Below, piece after piece: positions 16,455 through 25,566 of a stretch of 44,727 nucleotides of DNA (within the stretch, counting starts at the first letter, position 1; every line of letters starts with the position of its first letter). The stretch covers positions 1 to 44,727 of the forward strand of contig JANQHS010000167.1 in the NCBI GenBank assembly GCA_028282565.1, given 5' to 3'. A program made the translations under genes and the position numbers. The DNA is from Cytophagales bacterium. GTDB lineage: Bacteria > Bacteroidota > Bacteroidia > Cytophagales > CCMP332. The notes beneath the pieces are model-generated. The model was not told the DNA's origin. It was given only the letters and a program-made list of their open reading frames with translations, and ran no database searches.

Positions 16455-19327
16455 TCGTCCTTTATTTCTGGAGAGTACAACATTTCATGCAAAGGTCCTT
16501 CCAATCTCGAAGCTTCCTCTAACTCCTCTTTAAAAATGGAGTCATAAATAAGATCCTGTATCCTGGTCCTGATGTTCTGATCGATCAGCTTTCGATTCGA
16601 GGCATCGGGAAAAGTTCTGTTGGAAAGAAAAACATACACGAGGTCAAAGTCCGGGTCAGCCCAAGCCATGGTACCGGTAAATCCGGAATGTCCAAAGGTA
16701 TTGTAGGAACAAAGCTCGGAGGTCGGTCCCTCTCCAAAGGGATTTGGCTTATCCCAACCCAAGCCCCTACGGTTCTTCTCCCTATCCTGTGATGTGAACA
16801 ACTCAACTATTCCATCCCGAAAATATTTCCTGGCACCATAGTTCCCTGAATTCATATTCATCTGAAATAATTTGGCAAGTTCAAGGGAATTTGAGAAAAG
16901 TCCTGCATGCCCGCCGACACCTCCCAACAAAGCTGCTCCCTGATCATGGACGGTCCCCTGAATCCGCTGATTTCTGAAATAATGATCTACCTCCGTGGGT
17001 ATGATCTCGGCCTTGTCAAAGCGCTGAAGAGGATTGTAGCTCATCCTGGAGATACCGATAGGATCCCATTGGTTTTGTTCCAGAAAATGCTCAATGGGCT
17101 GATTAAGCAATCTTTCAGCGATCTCTAAAAGAATATAAAAGCTCAAGTCGCTGTAACGATATTTATAGCCTCCCTCTTCTTCCTCTTCGAGCAACTCAGA
17201 GTCTATAGTCCAATTCCAAAGGCTATCATGGATCGAAGCCATGGTATAAAGACTGTCCGTGACTGGAACAGAGAACCAATTTCCTTTATGCTGACAATAA
17301 AAAAAATCGGCCTGATCCTCTCGTTTCATGATATGCGCCCAAAACGGGATATATGGTTTGAGCCCTGCCTGATGTACAAGGACGTCCCGGACGATCAGGT
17401 CTTCTTTGTTGGTGCCTCTTAACTCCGGAAGATATTCACTGGCTTTCGCATCCAGATCCAGCACACCCCACTCATAGAGTTTCATGACGGCCTGCAAAGT
17501 CCCGGCGACCTTGGTCACCGAAGCGATATCATAAATATTCTCTTCCATGACAGGCTTCTCGTCTTCATAGTCATGTTTTCCAAAACTATTTTCATAAATG
17601 ATATTTCCGCCCTTGACCACCATTACCTGACCACCGGGTGTAGCGGAATCGGTCAATGCTTCTTCAAGTACGTCGTCAATCCTGAAAAGAATATTCTGAT
17701 CCATGGACAACTCTTGAGGAAGCCCCTGACCAATCCGGTCAATCTTGTGAAGGAAAAAACCCGAACCGCTGGGAACACCCATTCTTGAAGAACTGAAAGC
17801 CATTCTACCCGTACTAAATCCTCCCCCGAAAATGATCTCCGCCACAGCCCGATTCACATCCTCACCCCGGTCCGGGCAAAAAATAAAAGTCTGGTTTCGA
17901 GCACCTTGGGGGATTACCCCGTTATAGACATGTACCTGCTTAAGCCCAAGTTTTGATCCAATCCCTGAGATGTGGTCTACGGCTTTTTGGCCAGCTGCTC
18001 CTCCGGAATAATCAATGATCAAATAATCCCTTTTTGAAAAACCGTTTATCCATTTTTCAATGGTCCGAAAATCCATTGAGTCAACCGAGCTTCCTGTTTC
18101 AATCCCAAGCCATGAAATTTTCTGATACCTTCCAACCTGTTCACGAATCGATGCTGCGGCTTGATCGCGATCTCGAATTTCCAATAATCCTATTCGGCTT
18201 TCTTCCAGGTCTATGATCGGCAGCAGGTGACGCGGATCAAGGGTGACAAGGGCGCTTTTCCTGCATTCTTCGAGCAATTCTCCCAGGCCGTAGCCGGATA
18301 TTTCCGCTAATTCATGCGAGTCAATGGAGCTGTGTCGATTGCTATAAAAACCGATATTCAATATCGCATTTGTCTTAGAGTAGAAGTCTTCATCCAGGCG
18401 ATTTTTTTCTATGATCTTTCTGAGCGTCTTGTATTCCTTCTTCGGAGGTTTTGAAAATCTAAAGAGACTGATTCCCTTGTCAAAAAGGTACTCTGCCGAT
18501 AGATTCTTCTCGGAAAAGACCTGTCTGACCTTTTCGTTGAATGCCCGATTCATAACAAGACCTTCAAAGCCAAGTTCATCTCGCAGGATCGCACTTTCTC
18601 CCAGGTTCCCAACAGCAAGGAATCTGTTGCTACCAAACAGATCCTCCAATGCCTGAAGCGTATAGCCGGAATTGAAGAGACTTTCTGTTCTCGGAGAATA
18701 AGCAACTCCCAAAAAATCAAAATCGATGACGGGAAGTACCTTGGACAGACTTATACCGGAAGAAAGATTGGATAGGACTCCGGCGATGTCACTGGCTTCA
18801 GAGCCAATGTAGTTCTTAAAATTTCCACTTCCCTCAAACTGCGATAGCCTTGGAAGAATTATGAAATCCAACCCCAAAGAACCCATCCTGAGCCCAATTT
18901 CATATCCCACCGCTTTCACCAGTCTTTCATCGGAAACGCATCCCAGTGATGCCGGACTCGGCACCGGATGAGCTCCGAACAAGGAATCCGGGAAACCCCG
19001 ACTAAAGTCGATCCCACAGAATAGACCTGGTTGGATCTCTTTCTTTCGAAAAAAAGGTATGGTTTCCTTGACCTTTGAAACCGGAATATCCACAAAAATC
19101 ACACCTCTGATCTCACCACTTAAGGCTCTCTTCTTGATCTCTTCAAGATCCCTTGGAGTCGTTCCAGGGTTGATCTCCACAAAAAACAATTGTCCGATTG
19201 CCTGATCAGGCTCCATCGACCTTGCACTTGGCCCCATACCTGATCCACCAAACGAGTGAATTACATCAAAGGGGCCGAAACCAAGAAAAACCAAAAAAAT
19301 CCAAAAGAATGGAATGCGTTTTTTCAC
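16451..19327 (-). CDS. GH3-like domain fused to a serine beta-lactamase-family hydrolase
   Basis: About 958 residues from the GTG at 19327 (the ORF track extends to 19414 but lacks a sensible signal peptide there). A signal or anchor helix (KKRIPFFWIFLVFLGF) is followed by a region of about 400 residues alignable to the GH3 barrel, then a linker domain (about 360-540). The beta-lactamase/PBP fold from about 575 has SVTK (Ser near 603), YSD and HSG, so that part looks active. The GH3 part lacks the usual KHFPGHG and the nucleophile Asp (GFEGLVMNRAF where GFxGLVxTDA is expected). The likely role is in peptidoglycan or muropeptide handling in the periplasm. It is upstream of and overlaps bshA. 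Confidence 0.85.
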   Translation of the reverse strand: MKKRIPFFWIFLVFLGFGPFDVIHSFGGSGMGPSARSMEPDQAIGQLFFVEINPGTTPRDLEEIKKRALSGEIRGVIFVDIPVSKVKETIPFFRKKEIQPGLFCGIDFSRGFPDSLFGAHPVPSPASLGCVSDERLVKAVGYEIGLRMGSLGLDFIILPRLSQFEGSGNFKNYIGSEASDIAGVLSNLSSGISLSKVLPVIDFDFLGVAYSPRTESLFNSGYTLQALEDLFGSNRFLAVGNLGESAILRDELGFEGLVMNRAFNEKVRQVFSEKNLSAEYLFDKGISLFRFSKPPKKEYKTLRKIIEKNRLDEDFYSKTNAILNIGFYSNRHSSIDSHELAEISGYGLGELLEECRKSALVTLDPRHLLPIIDLEESRIGLLEIRDRDQAAASIREQVGRYQKISWLGIETGSSVDSMDFRTIEKWINGFSKRDYLIIDYSGGAAGQKAVDHISGIGSKLGLKQVHVYNGVIPQGARNQTFIFCPDRGEDVNRAVAEIIFGGGFSTGRMAFSSSRMGVPSGSGFFLHKIDRIGQGLPQELSMDQNILFRIDDVLEEALTDSATPGGQVMVVKGGNIIYENSFGKHDYEDEKPVMEENIYDIASVTKVAGTLQAVMKLYEWGVLDLDAKASEYLPELRGTNKEDLIVRDVLVHQAGLKPYIPFWAHIMKREDQADFFYCQHKGNWFSVPVTDSLYTMASIHDSLWNWTIDSELLEEEEEGGYKYRYSDLSFYILLEIAERLLNQPIEHFLEQNQWDPIGISRMSYNPLQRFDKAEIIPTEVDHYFRNQRIQGTVHDQGAALLGGVGGHAGLFSNSLELAKLFQMNMNSGNYGARKYFRDGIVELFTSQDREKNRRGLGWDKPNPFGEGPTSELCSYNTFGHSGFTGTMAWADPDFDLVYVFLSNRTFPDASNRKLIDQNIRTRIQDLIYDSIFKEELEEASRLEGPLHEMLYSPEIKDE

Positions 19328-19341
19328 CGACAAACAAATTC

Positions 19342-19349
19342 TAATTTTG
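19342..19349 (+). promoter_or_regulatory. Bacteroidota -7 box upstream of the mutL run
   Basis: TAATTTTG matches TAnnTTTG, 18 bp before the ATG at 19368, within the 40-bp gap between divergent genes. A T-rich stretch lies at about -33 but is not a clean TTTG. Confidence 0.45.
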
Positions 19350-19367
19350 TAAACACATTTTTTCTCA

Positions 19368-19709
19368 ATGAGATTCTTTTCATTCTTCCATCTTCCAAGG
19401 CATCGGGAATTCAATTTTCAGCCAAGATATTATGATCCCATAAAGGAGGAAATCGAGGAAAGGGTCAAAATGATAAAAAAAGAGCAGAATTCTGAGCAGC
19501 AAGGACGGAATTCAATGATATCCGCCGCATTCAGGCGCAGACAAAACCAAAACAAAACAACTTCGATCAATCAGTTTTTGATCCTGGCCATTTTGGTAAC
19601 TACTGCATTGTTCTATTGGTATTGGGGGAATCAGGGTGTGCTCTTTATCCTGGTTCCTGCGATCGGATATTGGATCCTTAGAAAAATAAGAGGGGCTGCA
19701 AAAAAATAA
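19368..19709 (+). CDS. Conserved small membrane protein upstream of mutL (function unknown)
   Basis: A 113-residue protein: a charged N-terminal half with HREFNFQPRYYDP, a basic stretch (AAFRRRQNQNK), then two close hydrophobic segments (about 70-85 and 89-104) and a basic tail. Homologues in Flavobacteriia just upstream of mutL carry the same FNxxPRYYD motif, and some database entries call them riboflavin synthase subunit beta. Nothing in the sequence supports that enzyme role. It ends 1 bp before the mutL ATG, so the two are translated from one mRNA. Confidence 0.7.
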   Translation: MRFFSFFHLPRHREFNFQPRYYDPIKEEIEERVKMIKKEQNSEQQGRNSMISAAFRRRQNQNKTTSINQFLILAILVTTALFYWYWGNQGVLFILVPAIGYWILRKIRGAAKK

Positions 19710-21545
19710 ATGGGAGACCTGATCAAACAACTCCCTGATTCTGTCGCCAACAAAATTGCTGCTGGTGAGGTTGTTCAACGTCCCTCATCTGTCGTCAAGG
19801 AATTATTGGAAAATGCCATTGATGCCGGTGCTCAAAACATCAGCCTGATCATACGGGAATCGGGAAAATCCCTGATCCGCATTGTCGATGATGGCAAGGG
19901 GATGTCGCTGTCAGATGCAAGGTTTTGCTTTGAAAGACATGCCACCTCCAAGATCTCCGAAGCAGAAGACCTTTTTGCCATCAGGACCATGGGATTCAGA
20001 GGTGAAGCGCTCGCCTCCATAGCTGCGGTTTCCATGGTTGAGCTGAATACCAGGGAGAAGGGCGGCGAGATTGGGACCAAAGTGGTGGTTGAGGGGGCAG
20101 AATTTAAGGGTCAGGAACCGGATCCCATTGACGAGGGGACCTCAATTCAGGTCAAGAACCTGTTCTATAATATCCCGGCCAGGAGGAAATTTCTTAAATC
20201 GGACCCGGTTGAATTAAAGCATATTCTTGAGGAGTTCAACAGGATCGCCCTTGCCTTTCCCAACATTGAATTTTCACTGTTCAATGGAGACCTTCAGGTT
20301 CATTCCTTAAAGGCCGAATCGCTTCAAAAAAGGATTGTTCACCTTTTGGGAAAAACATACCAGAAAAAACTCCTGGGCTGCCAGGAGGAAACAGAGTACC
20401 TGAGAATATCCGGTTTTGTTGGCACTCCGGAAACCACCAGAAAAACCAGGGGGGAACAATACCTTTTTGTCAACCAAAGATTTATCCGAAGCAACTATCT
20501 GGCCCATGCAGTCAAAACCGCATATCAGGGGTTGATCCCGGAGGATTCCTTTCCATTTTTTGTGATCAATCTCGAAATCGATCCGAATCATATCGATGTC
20601 AATGTGCACCCTTCAAAACACGAGGTGAAATTCGATGACGAAAGAAGTATCTACGGCCTTGTCAACGCGGCTGTCAAAAGATCCCTTGGCTCCCAGCCCC
20701 TCAGCCCGTCGATCGACTTTTCCAAGAAGGTGAGCCTCGGAGATTTCAATCAAAATGAAAGTGATTTCTCCTCTTCCTTTCAGTTCGGATCAAGAAAAGA
20801 GCTGGGAGCGCTCCCACCACAAAGCGATGCTGGTCCAGATAGAAACAGGGAATTCGAAGGCTTTTCTTCAAAGGAATTCTTTGATAGACCCCAGACCGGG
20901 AATCCGGCAAATTGGGATGAGATCGAAGGAGGAATAAGAGATCTGAACCGGGGATATGAAGACAGCAACGATCAGAGCAGCACAAGGTCGATGATCCAGG
21001 TGGCCAAAGCCTACATCATGTCGCCAATCGTATCGGGGGTCATGGTGATCGACCAGTCAAGGGCACATGAGCGGATATTGTATGAAAAGTTCGCAGGACG
21101 CTATGAGGCCAACAAGGTCAACTCGCAGCAATGTCTCTTCCCTGAAAAGGTGGTGCTTGGGAAAGCCGATATTCATATGCTGATGGGTATGGAAAAGGAA
21201 CTAAAAAAAGTCGGATTTGATTTTGAATACTTCGGAGCCGACAGCATCGTTATCAATGGCATTCCTGAAGGAACCAGCTCCGAAAACTCAAAAGAGCTTT
21301 TTGAGGGTTTGCTCGAACTGTTTAAAAACAATTCCAAATCATTGAATATTTCCAGAGAAGAAAACCTCATCAGGGCCCTGGCTAAAAAGACCAGCGTACC
21401 GCATGGAAAAAATCTTGAGCGGGAAGAAATGGGAAATCTTGTGGATCAATTGTTCGCCTGCAAGATCCCACAGTTCACTCCGGAAGGCTTGCCCACTTTG
21501 ATCAAAATGGACTATAATTACCTTTTTTCCGCCTTTTCTGAATAA
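19710..21545 (+). CDS. mutL: DNA mismatch repair protein MutL
   Basis: A 611-residue protein. The N-terminal GHKL ATPase shows ENAIDAGA, DDGKGM, RHATSKI and GFRGEALASI, followed by the FYNIPARRKF segment and the transducer domain with NVHPSKHEV. A Gly/Ser/Asp-rich linker (about 340-430) leads to the C-terminal dimerisation domain. MutL couples MutS mismatch recognition to strand incision. The C-terminal endonuclease motif is altered: DQSRAHERILYE at 448 instead of DQHA-x2-E-x4-E, with Ser for His. The length is normal. It overlaps the next rhomboid ATG by 1 nt. Confidence 0.95.
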   Translation: MGDLIKQLPDSVANKIAAGEVVQRPSSVVKELLENAIDAGAQNISLIIRESGKSLIRIVDDGKGMSLSDARFCFERHATSKISEAEDLFAIRTMGFRGEALASIAAVSMVELNTREKGGEIGTKVVVEGAEFKGQEPDPIDEGTSIQVKNLFYNIPARRKFLKSDPVELKHILEEFNRIALAFPNIEFSLFNGDLQVHSLKAESLQKRIVHLLGKTYQKKLLGCQEETEYLRISGFVGTPETTRKTRGEQYLFVNQRFIRSNYLAHAVKTAYQGLIPEDSFPFFVINLEIDPNHIDVNVHPSKHEVKFDDERSIYGLVNAAVKRSLGSQPLSPSIDFSKKVSLGDFNQNESDFSSSFQFGSRKELGALPPQSDAGPDRNREFEGFSSKEFFDRPQTGNPANWDEIEGGIRDLNRGYEDSNDQSSTRSMIQVAKAYIMSPIVSGVMVIDQSRAHERILYEKFAGRYEANKVNSQQCLFPEKVVLGKADIHMLMGMEKELKKVGFDFEYFGADSIVINGIPEGTSSENSKELFEGLLELFKNNSKSLNISREENLIRALAKKTSVPHGKNLEREEMGNLVDQLFACKIPQFTPEGLPTLIKMDYNYLFSAFSE

Positions 21546-22333
21546 TGTTTCGTCTTACACCTGTTGTCAAGAATCTCCTGATCGTCAATATCCTGGTCCT
21601 CGCATTGGACTCGCTGATATTGAATGGAATGCTGTCAACCCAATTCTCCGTGTACTATGTCGGTTCAGAGCATTTCCAGCCCTACCAATTCATCACATAT
21701 ATGTTCCTTCATGGTGGAATTGGTCATCTTTTTGGGAATATGCTTGCCCTGTTCTTTTTCGGACCATGGCTTGAGCAGACCTGGGGCTCCAAACGTTTCT
21801 TTATTTTCTACATGGTGACCGGAGTAGGAGCCGGATTGCTATATGGCCTGGTACAATTCATAGAGATGCAGATGATGCTCAGCGAATTGAATGCATTTGT
21901 TGCCGATCCCAGCCCTTCATTGTTCGCTGCCTTCATCAGTGACAATGCTCCGTTTTTCTATGATCGCTACTACGATTTTCTTGATCTTTTTGATGCAGAT
22001 CCTACCAATCCAAGTCTGATCAAACAAGCTACTATTTACCTGAGCGGGATATATGACAGTTTTTCCAACATTCCTATGCTCGGTGCTTCCGGAGCCGTTT
22101 TCGGTATCCTACTTGCCTTTGGAATGCTTTTTCCCAATGTGGAGATCTTCCTGTTATTTCCGCCTATTCCCATAAAAGCCAAATACCTGGTTACCTTTTA
22201 TGGCCTTTACGAGCTATATGCGCTGTTTCAACAGGCACCGGGAGATAACGTGGCCCACCTGGCACATATCGGGGGAATGATTTTTGCCTATTTCTTTGTT
22301 AAGGGATGGAAAAGGGCCGGAAGCCCATTTTAA
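21545..22333 (+). CDS. Rhomboid-family intramembrane serine protease (first of two)
   Basis: A 262-residue polytopic membrane protein. The rhomboid catalytic pair is visible: Ser in GASGAVFG and His in HLAHIGG, with the supporting GHLFGNMLALFFFG segment (HxxxN oxyanion residues). A loop of about 70 residues separates the second helix pair from the GASG helix. It would cleave single-span membrane substrates within the bilayer. It starts at the mutL stop (TAATG), and the second rhomboid starts 1 bp after its own stop. Confidence 0.92.
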   Translation: MFRLTPVVKNLLIVNILVLALDSLILNGMLSTQFSVYYVGSEHFQPYQFITYMFLHGGIGHLFGNMLALFFFGPWLEQTWGSKRFFIFYMVTGVGAGLLYGLVQFIEMQMMLSELNAFVADPSPSLFAAFISDNAPFFYDRYYDFLDLFDADPTNPSLIKQATIYLSGIYDSFSNIPMLGASGAVFGILLAFGMLFPNVEIFLLFPPIPIKAKYLVTFYGLYELYALFQQAPGDNVAHLAHIGGMIFAYFFVKGWKRAGSPF

Positions 22334-22334
22334 T

Positions 22335-23246
22335 ATGGCTGCGATAATAGACGAAATCAAACGCACTTTCCAGCGAAATGATAATGCGCTGAACCAGTTG
22401 ATCGCCATCAACCTGATCATCTTTGCGGTTCTGGTGATCCTCAATGTGTTCTCCACCCTACTGGGTATAAGGGACCTGTTTGCGATCGTATACTCACAAT
22501 TTTCCATACCTCCGGTTTTCTCAGATTTTCTGACCAAACCCTGGACACTGGTGACCTATGCCTTTGCCCACAGCCTAAACGATATCTTTCACATCCTTTT
22601 TAATCTGCTGTTCCTTTTCTGGTTTGGAAGGTTGGTCGTTGAATATCTGGGAAGCCAAAAGCTGATCAACCTGTATGTTCTTGGAGGACTTTCCGGAGGA
22701 ATGCTGTACCTGATCTTTTACAATCTCATTCCTTTTTTCATGGAGAGAGCAGATATGGTCTCGGGAATGGTAGGAGCTTCAGCTGCGGTTTATGCGGTCA
22801 TGATCGCTGCAGCCACTTTGTTGCCAAACTATTCTTTTCACCTCATCTTTCTCGGACCGGTCAAGATCAAATACATTGCGGCATTTTACATTTTCATCTC
22901 TTTCATGGGTAGCGTGGGAGCCAATGCGGGAGGAAATATTGCGCACCTTGGAGGAGCATTGATCGGTTATATCTATATCAAGCAATTGCAAAACGGACTG
23001 GACCTCGGAAAGCCCATTCAGGGATTTCTGGATTTTTTCAGAGGTTTGATCAATCCTTCGAAAAAAATGAAGGTGACCTATAAAACACCAAAATTCACGT
23101 CAGATAAAAAAGCCAACCCCGGATCCTCAATTCCAACACAAGACCAGATCGATGCGATTTTGGATAAGATCGCGGCAAAAGGTTACGAAAGCCTGAGTAA
23201 AGAGGAAAAGGAAATGCTTTTCAATTTTGGAAAGGAAAAAAACTAA
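22335..23246 (+). CDS. Rhomboid-family intramembrane serine protease with C-terminal DUF6576-like tail (second of two)
   Basis: A 303-residue polytopic protein from the ATG at 22335; the ORF-track start at 22284 lies inside the first rhomboid gene and is rejected. The N-terminus is cytosolic (IIDEIKRTFQRNDNAL). Catalytic Ser is in GASAAVYA, His in NIAHLGG, and HILFNLLFLFWFG supplies the His/Asn pair. The C-terminal tail TQDQIDAILDKIAAKGYESLSKEEKEML resembles the DUF6576 helical module often attached to Bacteroidota rhomboids. Tandem, non-identical rhomboids after mutL suggest they act on related substrates or together. Confidence 0.92.
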   Translation: MAAIIDEIKRTFQRNDNALNQLIAINLIIFAVLVILNVFSTLLGIRDLFAIVYSQFSIPPVFSDFLTKPWTLVTYAFAHSLNDIFHILFNLLFLFWFGRLVVEYLGSQKLINLYVLGGLSGGMLYLIFYNLIPFFMERADMVSGMVGASAAVYAVMIAAATLLPNYSFHLIFLGPVKIKYIAAFYIFISFMGSVGANAGGNIAHLGGALIGYIYIKQLQNGLDLGKPIQGFLDFFRGLINPSKKMKVTYKTPKFTSDKKANPGSSIPTQDQIDAILDKIAAKGYESLSKEEKEMLFNFGKEKN

Positions 23247-23268
23247 GAGCACATTATAATTTCATCTT

Positions 23269-24054
23269 ATGGATCATTTCAATACCATTCATGTTTCCCT
23301 GGATGAGGGGATACTCATGATCAAGATCAACAGGCCGGATAAAATGAATGCCCTCAACCAAGAGGTGCTTGCGGAACTGGGAGAAGGCATACGTTACGCC
23401 TATGACATGGAAGAGGTCTCCGCTGTGATCATCACGGGGGAAGGCGAAAAAGCATTTGTAGCCGGAGCAGATATCTCAGAACTCCAGGAATTGAATGAAA
23501 TGAATGGAAGAAAATTTGCTGAAAATGGTCAGGAGATCTTTTCTTCGATCGAACAATGTCCAAAGCCTGTCATCGCTGCAGTAAATGGTTTCGCCCTTGG
23601 TGGTGGCTGCGAACTCGCCATGGCCTGCCATATGAGGGTTTCGGCCCCGAAAGCTCGATTTGGTCAGCCAGAGGTAAATCTTGGGATCATCCCGGGTTAT
23701 GGCGGAACCCAAAGACTGAGCCAATTGGTGGGTAAGGGAAAGGCATTCGAGATCATGATGACGGGCAATATGGTCAATGCACCGGAAGCCCAATCCATTG
23801 GACTGATCAATCATGTCATAGGAGAGGAAGAGGATCTCATCGAATACTGCAGATCACTGGCAAAGCAGATTCAGAAAAAGGCTCCGCTTGCGATATCGAT
23901 GATCGTGGATACCGTTAATGCCGCCTTCAGCAATGAAGAGAACGGATACCAAACCGAAGCCAACTCATTTGCAGCCTGCTGCAAGACAGAGGATTTCAAA
24001 GAAGGAGTCAGTGCTTTTCTGGAAAAAAGGGAAGCCCGATTCACCGGTAAATAA
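23269..24054 (+). CDS. Enoyl-CoA hydratase/isomerase (crotonase)
   Basis: A 261-residue crotonase-fold enzyme, probably hydrating trans-2-enoyl-CoA in fatty-acid or amino-acid breakdown. The oxyanion-hole segments AGADISEL and NGFALGGGCELAMACH are intact. Both catalytic glutamates expected of a hydratase are present (GGCELA near 116 and PEVNLG near 136), along with GYGGTQRL. No beta-oxidation partner is adjacent. It starts 22 bp after the rhomboid gene and may open the dut-envC run or end the mutL run. Confidence 0.92.
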   Translation: MDHFNTIHVSLDEGILMIKINRPDKMNALNQEVLAELGEGIRYAYDMEEVSAVIITGEGEKAFVAGADISELQELNEMNGRKFAENGQEIFSSIEQCPKPVIAAVNGFALGGGCELAMACHMRVSAPKARFGQPEVNLGIIPGYGGTQRLSQLVGKGKAFEIMMTGNMVNAPEAQSIGLINHVIGEEEDLIEYCRSLAKQIQKKAPLAISMIVDTVNAAFSNEENGYQTEANSFAACCKTEDFKEGVSAFLEKREARFTGK

Positions 24055-24101
24055 AAGCTTCTTCATTTTTCTTTTCTGGCTTTTTTCAGGCCAATAAAGA
24101 C

Positions 24102-24109
24102 TATTTTTG
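24102..24109 (+). promoter_or_regulatory. Bacteroidota -7 box for dut
   Basis: TATTTTTG, 5 bp before the GTG at 24115. The sequence around it (TATTTTTGCGCCC) resembles the bamD promoter (TATTTTTGCACGCCC), again implying a nearly leaderless mRNA. Confidence 0.55.
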
Positions 24110-24114
24110 CGCCC

Positions 24115-24549
24115 GTGAAAATCAAAGTCAAAAACCTTTCTTCACATCCGCTTCCCGAGGCTAAAACAGTTGATTCTGCCGGGATGGACCTGAGGGCCAA
24201 TCTTGAAGAATCGATCTCCCTTGGTCCGGGAGAACACAAACTGATCCCGACAGGATTGTTTTTGGAGATCCCGGGCGGTTTTGAAGGACAGGTGAGGCCA
24301 AGAAGCGGATTGGCTTTGAAACACGGAATTACCGTGCTGAACACTCCCGGAACCATCGATGCTGATTATCGTGGCGAGGTGGGAGTTATCTTAATCAATC
24401 ACTCGAAAGAAATATTCAAAATAGAATCCGGAGACAGGATTGCACAACTTGTAATTGCCAAACACGAAACCATCGAATGGGATATTTCCGATTCATTGGA
24501 GGAATCGATGAGATCAGATGGTGGCTTCGGTAGCACCGGAAAAAACTAG
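24115..24549 (+). CDS. dut: dUTP diphosphatase
   Basis: A 144-residue trimeric dUTPase that keeps uracil out of DNA and supplies dUMP. All five family motifs are visible in order: [35 protein letters not shown] and the C-terminal [11 protein letters not shown]. The start is GTG, placed by the promoter and by the natural N-terminus MKIKVKNLS. It lies 6 bp before the nucleotidyltransferase gene. Confidence 0.96.
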   Translation: MKIKVKNLSSHPLPEAKTVDSAGMDLRANLEESISLGPGEHKLIPTGLFLEIPGGFEGQVRPRSGLALKHGITVLNTPGTIDADYRGEVGVILINHSKEIFKIESGDRIAQLVIAKHETIEWDISDSLEESMRSDGGFGSTGKN

Positions 24550-24555
24550 ATAACA

Positions 24556-25566
24556 ATGAGGATCATTATTCCTATGGCAGGGATGGGCAAAAGAATGAGA
24601 CCCCATACCCTCACGGTTCCAAAACCATTATTGCCAATTGCCGGAAAGCCCATCGTTCAAAGGCTGGTGATGGACATCGCCGAGATCTGCAATGAAGAGA
24701 TCACAGAGATCGGTTTTGTGATCGGGAATTTCGGAAAGTCGGTTGAGCAGCAATTGATGGACATCGCAAGTTCGGTCAATGCGAAGGGCAAAATATATTA
24801 TCAGGAGGAAGCTCTTGGTACCGCCCATGCGGTATTTTGTGCTGAGGAGTTGTTGGATGAAAAGGTCATAGTTGCCTTTGCGGATACTCTATTCAAAGCT
24901 GATATGGATCTGGATCAAAATGCCGATGGTGTGGTTTGGGTTCAAAAAGTTGAAGATCCAAGACAGTTTGGTGTTGTCAAGATGGACGATGCCGGGGTGA
25001 TCAATGAATTCGTTGAAAAGCCTGAGCAGTTTGTCTCCGACCTTGCCATCATCGGCATCTATTATTTCAAGGAAGCCGAAAAGATCAGGGAAGAGATCAA
25101 ATATCTGCTCGACAATGACATTCGAGACAAGGGAGAATACCAGTTGACGGATGCGCTCAAAAACATGATGTTGAAGGGCAACAAGATACTTCCGGGCAAA
25201 GTGGATGAGTGGCTTGACTGTGGCAACAAAAACATCACCGTGAAAACTAATTCCAGGTACCTGTCGTTTTTGATGGAAAGAAATGAAAACCTGGTTTCTC
25301 CTTCAGCCAAACTGATCAACTCCGTATTGATCGAACCGGTTTATCTTGGAGAGGGTGTCGTTGTTGAAAATTCAGTTGTCGGTCCTAATGTTTCGATTTC
25401 TGAAGGCACCCATCTGAATCGTTCGAATGTTTCCGATTCCATTATAGGGAGTGAAAGCAGTATTTCGAGAGTATATTTGGACAACTCAATGATCGGCAGT
25501 CATGTTACCATGAACGGAAGGGCCAGGGATGTCAGCATTGGAGATTATAATACCATAGAGGATTAA
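24556..25566 (+). CDS. Sugar-phosphate nucleotidyltransferase with left-handed beta-helix tail
   Basis: A 336-residue protein. The N-terminal Rossmann-like transferase has IIPMAGMGKRMRPHTLTVPKPLLPIAGKP (nucleotide loop), ALGTAHAV and the catalytic FADTLF. The C-terminal part (about 250-336) is hexapeptide-like (SAKLINSVLIEPVYLGEGVVVENSVVGPN). This architecture activates a sugar-1-phosphate to NDP-sugar; glucose-1-phosphate thymidylyl- or uridylyltransferase activity is likely, but the substrate is not determinable. In Bacteroidota it commonly accompanies dut and the TPR/DUF4292/EnvC genes that follow here. Confidence 0.88.
   Translation: MRIIIPMAGMGKRMRPHTLTVPKPLLPIAGKPIVQRLVMDIAEICNEEITEIGFVIGNFGKSVEQQLMDIASSVNAKGKIYYQEEALGTAHAVFCAEELLDEKVIVAFADTLFKADMDLDQNADGVVWVQKVEDPRQFGVVKMDDAGVINEFVEKPEQFVSDLAIIGIYYFKEAEKIREEIKYLLDNDIRDKGEYQLTDALKNMMLKGNKILPGKVDEWLDCGNKNITVKTNSRYLSFLMERNENLVSPSAKLINSVLIEPVYLGEGVVVENSVVGPNVSISEGTHLNRSNVSDSIIGSESSISRVYLDNSMIGSHVTMNGRARDVSIGDYNTIED

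Noticed and set aside
19368-19709. Riboflavin synthase subunit beta label for the small protein before mutL
   Set aside because: Two membrane segments and no lumazine or riboflavin synthase motifs; the name appears to be a database carry-over.
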